Origin: Paenibacillus sp. DMB20
GTDB lineage: Bacteria; Bacillota; Bacilli; Paenibacillales; Paenibacillaceae
Length of the DNA: 64,000 nt
Direction of reading: 5' to 3'
NCBI RefSeq assembly: GCF_000987955.1
Contig: NZ_LAZU01000028.1
Location: 1-64,000 of the forward strand
Shown here: positions 59,073 to 64,000 of the stretch, piece by piece
Numbering within the stretch: the stretch's first letter is position 1
How the letters are laid out: each line of letters opens with the position of its first letter
Made by a program: the position numbers and the translations under genes
The notes under the pieces: model-generated
Told to the model about the DNA's origin: nothing
Databases searched by the model: none
What the model saw: the letters and a program-made list of their open reading frames with translations, nothing else

Positions 59073-61713
59073 TTGGCAAAACGCAGAAGAAAAAAAAAGG
59101 GCCGTATTTGCCTCGGTCCTTAAATATGAAATTTATGGAATTATTTTGATGACACTCTCGGTGATTGCCCTATCCGGAGAGGCGCCGGTAGGACGCTCTT
59201 TATCCAAAATGTCCGGCTACGTGCTCGGTAAATACTATTTCGTAATTCCTTTAATCGGCATTTATTACGGTTTGATGGTCATGATCCACCGCAAATGGCC
59301 CAAACGCTGGAACAGCCGCCGTACGGGAATGCTGCTGCTTGTTTTGGCATTGACCTTAATGAGCACCATCAGCGGGCTGGAGCCGAAGCTAGCCCCGATA
59401 GGCCAGTTGACATCAGGCAATGTGCTGACCCAAATACATAGCGATTTGCAAAGCGAGCTTCTTCACGGAAAGATCGACGGTAACCATCCGGTCATGGGCA
59501 AGGATATCGGCGGCGGATATATCGGTGCGCTCCAATTCGCGCTGCTGCTCATGTTTTTCGGCGGAATCGGAGCTCGCCTGATTATGATTGTGATGCTGTT
59601 CATCAGCTTTATGTTAATAACGAACCTGTCCTATGTGGATTTAATGCGGATGCTACGGATCCGCATGGTCAAGGCCGGAGAGCATTTGCAGAAGAGAATG
59701 CGGGCGCGTCAGACCCGGACAAAGTCCTCATCGGCCGGCTCTTCCAAAAATAAACCTGTTAGCCTTCCTGCGGACGAGGATGATGAGGGCGATGACCTGG
59801 AGGATTTGGACAAGCCTTCAGCCGGTCTGAAAACACCGGTATTCTTTCAGCTTTTCGGAGGCAAAACCCCGAAATCCAAAAGAGAGGACACCCTGGCGCC
59901 TGAGGAGGCGCCATCCGATTTCGGCGGAGACGGCGAGGCCTTGTATCGGGATCATCATGCCGGAGATGAAATGATCGGCACCAATGAGCCGGATGAGAAA
60001 ATATCTTCGTCATCCCACTCAACTTCGCCGATCATCCGGGATTTCTTCGAACAGGTAAGATACGAGGAAGTCCCGGACGACGAGGAACACAAGATAGACG
60101 AACCGGAAGAGACGCCTTTCGAGGCATTAGGCCGGAACAACACGGAGCCGGCTGAAGCCGGCGTCGCCGAGGCGAGCCGGTTACAGGCAGATCAAGCCTC
60201 CGATGGGACATCGTTGCAGTCCGATCTTGGCAGCGAAGGGGAGGAGGAAAAGGCTGCCGCGCCTCCTCCGCCTCCTCCGCCTCCTCCGAAGCCTTATAAG
60301 CTTCCGCCGTTCAGGCTTTTATCCAAGCCCAACAATGGCGGGAAGGCCGGAGATCAGAACGATTACATGCAGACTGCGCGAAAGCTTGAAGCAACGCTGG
60401 AAAGTTTTGGCGTTCGGGCTAAAGTACTGGAAGTCGTAAGGGGACCTTCCGTTACGCGGTACGAAATTCAGCCTGACATCGGCGTCAAGGTAAGCCGGAT
60501 CGTAAGCCTTACGGATGACATAGCCCTGGCGCTTGCAGCCAAGGATATCCGGATGGAGGCTCCGATTCCAGGAAAATCGGCGATAGGGATTGAAGTGCCG
60601 AATAACGAAGTTTCAATCGTTACGATGCGTGAGGTCATGGAGACTCCCCTGTTTCAAGACGCGCAATCCAAGTTGTCCATCGCTTTCGGGCGGGATATTT
60701 CCGGACAGACCATTGTCGGCAATCTTGCCCGCATGCCCCACCTTCTTGTGGCGGGAGCTACCGGTTCCGGGAAGTCGGTATGCATTAACGGCATCATTAC
60801 GAGCATTTTGTATAAAGCGAAGCCGGACGAGGTTAAATTTTTGATGGTCGACCCCAAAATGGTTGAACTTAACGTATACAACGGCATTCCCCATTTGATG
60901 GCTCCCGTTGTAACCGATCCGAAACGCGCTTCGCTTGCCCTGAAGAAAATCGTGGTTGAAATGGAAAAGAGGTACGAGCTGTTCTCCAAATCGGGTACCC
61001 GGAATATTGAGGGGTATAATACCCTGATGAAGGACAACCCTTCTGCTGTACTGCCGTATATTGTCGTCATCGTCGACGAGTTGGCGGATCTGATGATGGT
61101 GGCTGCCCATGATGTGGAAGAAGCCATCACCCGTCTCGCCCAAATGGCCCGTGCTGCCGGCATTCACTTGATTATTGCCACCCAGCGGCCTTCCGTTGAC
61201 GTCATTACCGGCGTGATCAAGGCGAATATTCCTTCCCGGATAGCTTTTGGGGTATCCTCTCAGGTAGACTCGCGGACGATTTTGGACATGGCCGGAGCGG
61301 AAAAACTTCTGGGCAGGGGCGATATGCTGTTTATGCCGATGGGCTCCTCCAAGCCGGTTCGCGTTCAGGGAGCATTCATGAGCGACCAGGAAGTGGAGAA
61401 CATCGTCAATTTCGTCCGCGATCAGGGACAGGCGGAGTATGATGAGTCCCTTGTACCCGAAGTCGAAGAATCCTCCTCCTCCGATGATGATACGCTGGAT
61501 GAGCTGTATGATCAGGCCGTCACCATCATCCTGGAGGCGAAGCAAGCTTCGGTCTCCTTGCTCCAGCGCCGTATGCGCGTAGGGTATACGCGTGCCGCCC
61601 GTCTGATAGATTCGATGGAAGCAAGAGGCGTCATTGGGCCCTATGAAGGCAGCAAGCCCCGCGAGGTGCTGATGTCCATGGAGCAGTATCAGCAAAGCAG
61701 AATAAGCTCATAA
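59073..61713 (+). CDS. spoIIIE: DNA translocase SpoIIIE/FtsK (5' frameshift)
   Basis: About 879 aa after repair. Four N-terminal membrane helices, an acidic/Pro-rich linker (about residues 190-415, with a run of nine Pro), the alpha/beta motor with Walker [13 protein letters not shown] and Walker [13 protein letters not shown], and a C-terminal gamma winged helix ([20 protein letters not shown]). It pumps chromosome into the forespore. TTG 59073 lies after GGGGGTG; an A9 run at 59090-59098 (8 expected) breaks the frame at RRRKKRAVF. Confidence 0.94.
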
Positions 61714-61718
61714 ATGGC

Positions 61719-61744
61719 AAAGGACCGCGGATAGCGGTCCTTTT
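61719..61744 (+). terminator. Terminator after spoIIIE
   Basis: AAAGGACCGC, loop GGATA, GCGGTCCTTT, then TT. Perfect 10-bp stem. Confidence 0.92.
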
Positions 61745-61847
61745 GTTGTCCCGTTTTGGATTTTTCGCGAACGTCCTCTTATCTTCCCGCAAGATCTTAC
61801 CCTCGAGTTCCAGCCTTGCTCACTCTTGTCGGCTGCTTAAAGGAAGT

Positions 61848-61877
61848 GCATAGGAAACAGGCCCGCTTGTCATAATA
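61848..61877 (+). promoter_or_regulatory. Candidate sigma-G promoter of sleB
   Basis: GCATAG (61848-61853), exact 17-nt spacer, CATAATA (61871-61877), a close match to the forespore sigma-G pattern, 46 nt before a spore cortex-lytic enzyme. Confidence 0.7.
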
Positions 61878-61922
61878 ACGTTAGCGATCCTGTTAAACCA
61901 CAAGAGAAAGGTAGAGCGCAGC

Positions 61923-62729
61923 ATGAAAAACGCAAAGATCTGGCTACTGATCGGTGTCGTGGTTTTGTTAACGGCGGGGGTTATCTCAAAAGCAAAGGTC
62001 GCTCCGTCAACCGAAACCGCACCGCAAATCCGGGAAGCCTTACCAACGTTCAGTCAGGCTATTTTGAAATACGGATCCACCGGTGAGGATGTATACGAGC
62101 TGCAGGGAAGACTGAAACATCTGGGATTTTATCACGGGAAAATCGACAGCGTTTTTGGAACAAAAACGAAAAACGCCGTGAAATGGTTCCAATCCGAGTT
62201 CGGAATGAAGGTGGATGGCATTGTCGGGCCGAAGGTGAAGCTTCGCCTATATAATGCGACCAAAGATTGGCGGCCAACGGAACCGAAGCTTCACGAGCCC
62301 GGGAGAGGCACCACGGGTGCAGCGGGCAAAGGAAAACAAGGAGCCCAGCTGTCCTCCGCAAATACGATGGGACTGTCCGACAATGATCTCAAGATTATGG
62401 CAAACGCCGTTTTCGGCGAAGCCCGCGGCGAGCCGTTCGAAGGGCAAGTTGCGGTTGCCGCCGTTATATTGAATCGCGTCAAATCGCCGAGCTTTCCCAA
62501 TACGCCAAACGGGGTCATTTTCCAGCCGCGGGCGTTTACGGCGGTAGCTGACGGTCAAATCTGGCTGGAACCGAACGAAACCGCCAAAAAAGCGGTTCTC
62601 CAGGCACTGAACGGCTGGGACCCGACGGGCGGATGCCTCTATTATTTTAACCCGAGGACCGCGACGTCCGAATGGATTTGGACCCGTCCTCAGGTGAAAA
62701 CGATAGGACAGCATATCTTCTGTATGTAG
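61923..62729 (+). CDS. sleB: Spore cortex-lytic enzyme SleB
   Basis: 268 aa. N-terminal signal/anchor (residues 6-25), peptidoglycan-binding domain (GEDVYELQGRLKHLGFY, GIVGPKVKLRLYN), Gly/Lys linker, and the Hydrolase_2 lytic transglycosylase domain (ANAVFGEARGEPFEGQVAVA, Glu in GEARGE as catalytic candidate). It cuts cortex during germination. The nearby ypeB partner is not in the window, so a SleB-like wall hydrolase of another role remains possible. Confidence 0.85.
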   Translation: MKNAKIWLLIGVVVLLTAGVISKAKVAPSTETAPQIREALPTFSQAILKYGSTGEDVYELQGRLKHLGFYHGKIDSVFGTKTKNAVKWFQSEFGMKVDGIVGPKVKLRLYNATKDWRPTEPKLHEPGRGTTGAAGKGKQGAQLSSANTMGLSDNDLKIMANAVFGEARGEPFEGQVAVAAVILNRVKSPSFPNTPNGVIFQPRAFTAVADGQIWLEPNETAKKAVLQALNGWDPTGGCLYYFNPRTATSEWIWTRPQVKTIGQHIFCM

Positions 62730-62741
62730 CGGCGTGCAGGG

Positions 62742-62773
62742 AGCAACCGGGGTTTGTCTCCGGTTGCTTCTTC
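62742..62773 (+). terminator. Terminator after sleB
   Basis: AGCAACCGG (62742-62750) pairs with CCGGTTGCT (62760-62768), then TCTTC. Perfect 9-bp stem with a weak T tail. Confidence 0.75.
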
Positions 62774-62850
62774 ACTTTCCGATGGGTTAGAATGGAACTT
62801 AATTACGGGCTTTCGCAGTAACAATTCATGTGGTAAGGGAGTTTTGGACC

Positions 62851-64000
62851 TTGACGACGAAAACGGGATTTGAACACGGCCAGGCCGGCGGTATCCGGAT
62901 TCACGTGCTGCCGACCCGCCGCTTCAAGACATTTGCAATCTCGCTCTATGCCGGCAGTCCTCTGGCCGAAGATACGGTTACGAGGACGGCTTTGATTCCG
63001 TTCGTTTTGCGGAGAGGCACCGTTTCCTATCCGGAAACCCGGGCTTTTCGGGAACGGCTTGAGCAGTTGTACGGGGCAGGTTTCGGTTTTGATGTGTATA
63101 AACGCGGGGATCATCAGATCGTCCATTTCCGGATGGATACGATTAACGATTCCTTTGTTAAAAGCAAGGAAAGTTTGCTGAAGTCGTCTTTTGCGTTTTT
63201 AGGCGAGGCTTTGACTTCGCCGGTACTTGAAAACGGAGTCTTCCGCGGCTCCTATGTACAGACGGAGCGGGACACGGTCCGCAAAAAGCTGGAAGCGATC
63301 GTCAACGATAAAATCCGTTATGCGGCGGAGCGCTGCATCGAGGTTATGTGCCGGAACGAGCCTTACCGGCTTCATCCGCTGGGGCAGCGCAAGGATTTGG
63401 ACGGCATCACGCCGGAAAACCTTTACCAGTCGTACAAAAAATGGCTGGATGAGGCGGTTTTTGATCTGTATGTCGTCGGGGACACGAATCTGGAAGAAGT
63501 GAAGAACCTCGTTCTCGAGCACTTTTCCATGAACCGCGGCGCCGTTTCGGAATACGCGGCTTCGGTTGTGCGTTCGGAGGTATCGGAGCCTCAAACGGTC
63601 ATCGAAAAGCTGGAGATCAATCAAGGCAAGTTGAACCTTGGTCTGCGCAGCGCGATCACCTATCGTGACGACGACTATGCGGCTGCATTGATGTATAACG
63701 GCATTCTGGGCGGCTATCCGCATTCCAAGCTGTTTATCAACGTACGGGAGAAGGCAAGCCTTGCTTATTACGCTTCCTCGCGTTATGACGGACATAAAGG
63801 GATTGCCACCATTCAGTCGGGGATCGAGATTCAAAATTACGAAAAAGCGGTCGATATTATCCGCAAACAGCTGGACGACATGGCTGCGGGCGTGATTTCG
63901 GAAACGGAAATGACGCAGACGAAGGCGATGATCCGCAACGTGGTCAAGGAAATGCAGGATTCGGCATTCGAGCTGATCGCTTATGATTTCAACCGGGTGA
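62851..64000 (+). CDS. ymfF: M16-family peptidase-like protein YmfF (partial, 3' end outside window)
   Basis: 383 codons are visible and open to the window end. M16 fold landmarks: RTALIPFVLRRGT (where active members have the His zinc motif), QTERDTVRKKLEAIVNDK and SKLFINVREKASLAYYASS. The HxxEH zinc motif is absent, as in the non-catalytic halves of M16 pairs; an active partner (YmfH type) would be expected just downstream. TTG 62851 lies 10 nt after TAAGGGA. Confidence 0.85.
   Translation, partial: MTTKTGFEHGQAGGIRIHVLPTRRFKTFAISLYAGSPLAEDTVTRTALIPFVLRRGTVSYPETRAFRERLEQLYGAGFGFDVYKRGDHQIVHFRMDTINDSFVKSKESLLKSSFAFLGEALTSPVLENGVFRGSYVQTERDTVRKKLEAIVNDKIRYAAERCIEVMCRNEPYRLHPLGQRKDLDGITPENLYQSYKKWLDEAVFDLYVVGDTNLEEVKNLVLEHFSMNRGAVSEYAASVVRSEVSEPQTVIEKLEINQGKLNLGLRSAITYRDDDYAAALMYNGILGGYPHSKLFINVREKASLAYYASSRYDGHKGIATIQSGIEIQNYEKAVDIIRKQLDDMAAGVISETEMTQTKAMIRNVVKEMQDSAFELIAYDFNRV

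Noticed and set aside
61770..61800. Possible seventh copy of the structured repeat before sleB
   Set aside because: Only a CTTATC..CGCAAG-like fragment is present; no pairing partner arm and no second element.

Overview
This window is a chromosomal core segment of a flagellated, endospore-forming Firmicute. The long fla/che cluster runs into rpsB-tsf, then the translation and DNA-replication block, then pnp-ylxY-mlpA, dipicolinate and lysine synthesis, rnjB-tepA-spoIIIE and sleB. This is the Bacillus subtilis gene order with Paenibacillus-like changes: fapA inside the motility operon, dut between mlpA and dpaA, nrnA between rbfA and truB. Base composition is moderately GC-rich and TTG/GTG starts are common. 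A member of the Paenibacillaceae is the best inference. Every gene I can support is on the + strand. I see no rRNA or tRNA genes, insertion sequences, prophage or CRISPR.

Layout. (1) 1-22.3 kb: the distal fla/che operon, covering hook (flgD tail, flgE), C-ring (fliM, fliY), export gate (fliOPQR, flhBA), flhF/flhG, chemotaxis (cheY, cheBAWCD), sigD, then fapA, a swrB-like gene, an MltG-like membrane protein and two small unknowns. (2) 22.4-36.2 kb: rpsB, tsf, pyrH, frr, uppS, cdsA, dxr, rseP, proS, polC. (3) 36.2-47.7 kb: the rimP-nusA-rnpM-ylxQ-infB-rbfA-nrnA-truB-ribF-rpsO-pnp group for translation initiation and RNA metabolism. (4) 47.8-64.0 kb: ylxY, mlpA, dut, dpaAB, asd, dapG, dapA, rnjB, tepA, ylzJ, spoIIIE, sleB and the start of an M16-like gene. 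Region 4 links lysine/dipicolinate synthesis with sporulation, and candidate sigma-E, -K and -G promoters can be seen there.

Two things stand out. First, fourteen genes, several of them indispensable (frr, proS, asd, rseP), carry reading-frame breaks. Nearly all are one extra base in an A or T run of 5-8. This is a systematic signature, most likely sequencing or assembly homopolymer overcalls rather than biology. I annotate these as full-length CDSs with the break located. Second, a family of about 110-bp structured intergenic repeats occurs at five loci in six copies, all in the same orientation, upstream of pyrH, polC, nusA, pnp (a tandem pair) and tepA. The first hairpin keeps its size while its arm sequences change together, which suggests a structured RNA or mobile-repeat family. 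I do not recognise it as described.
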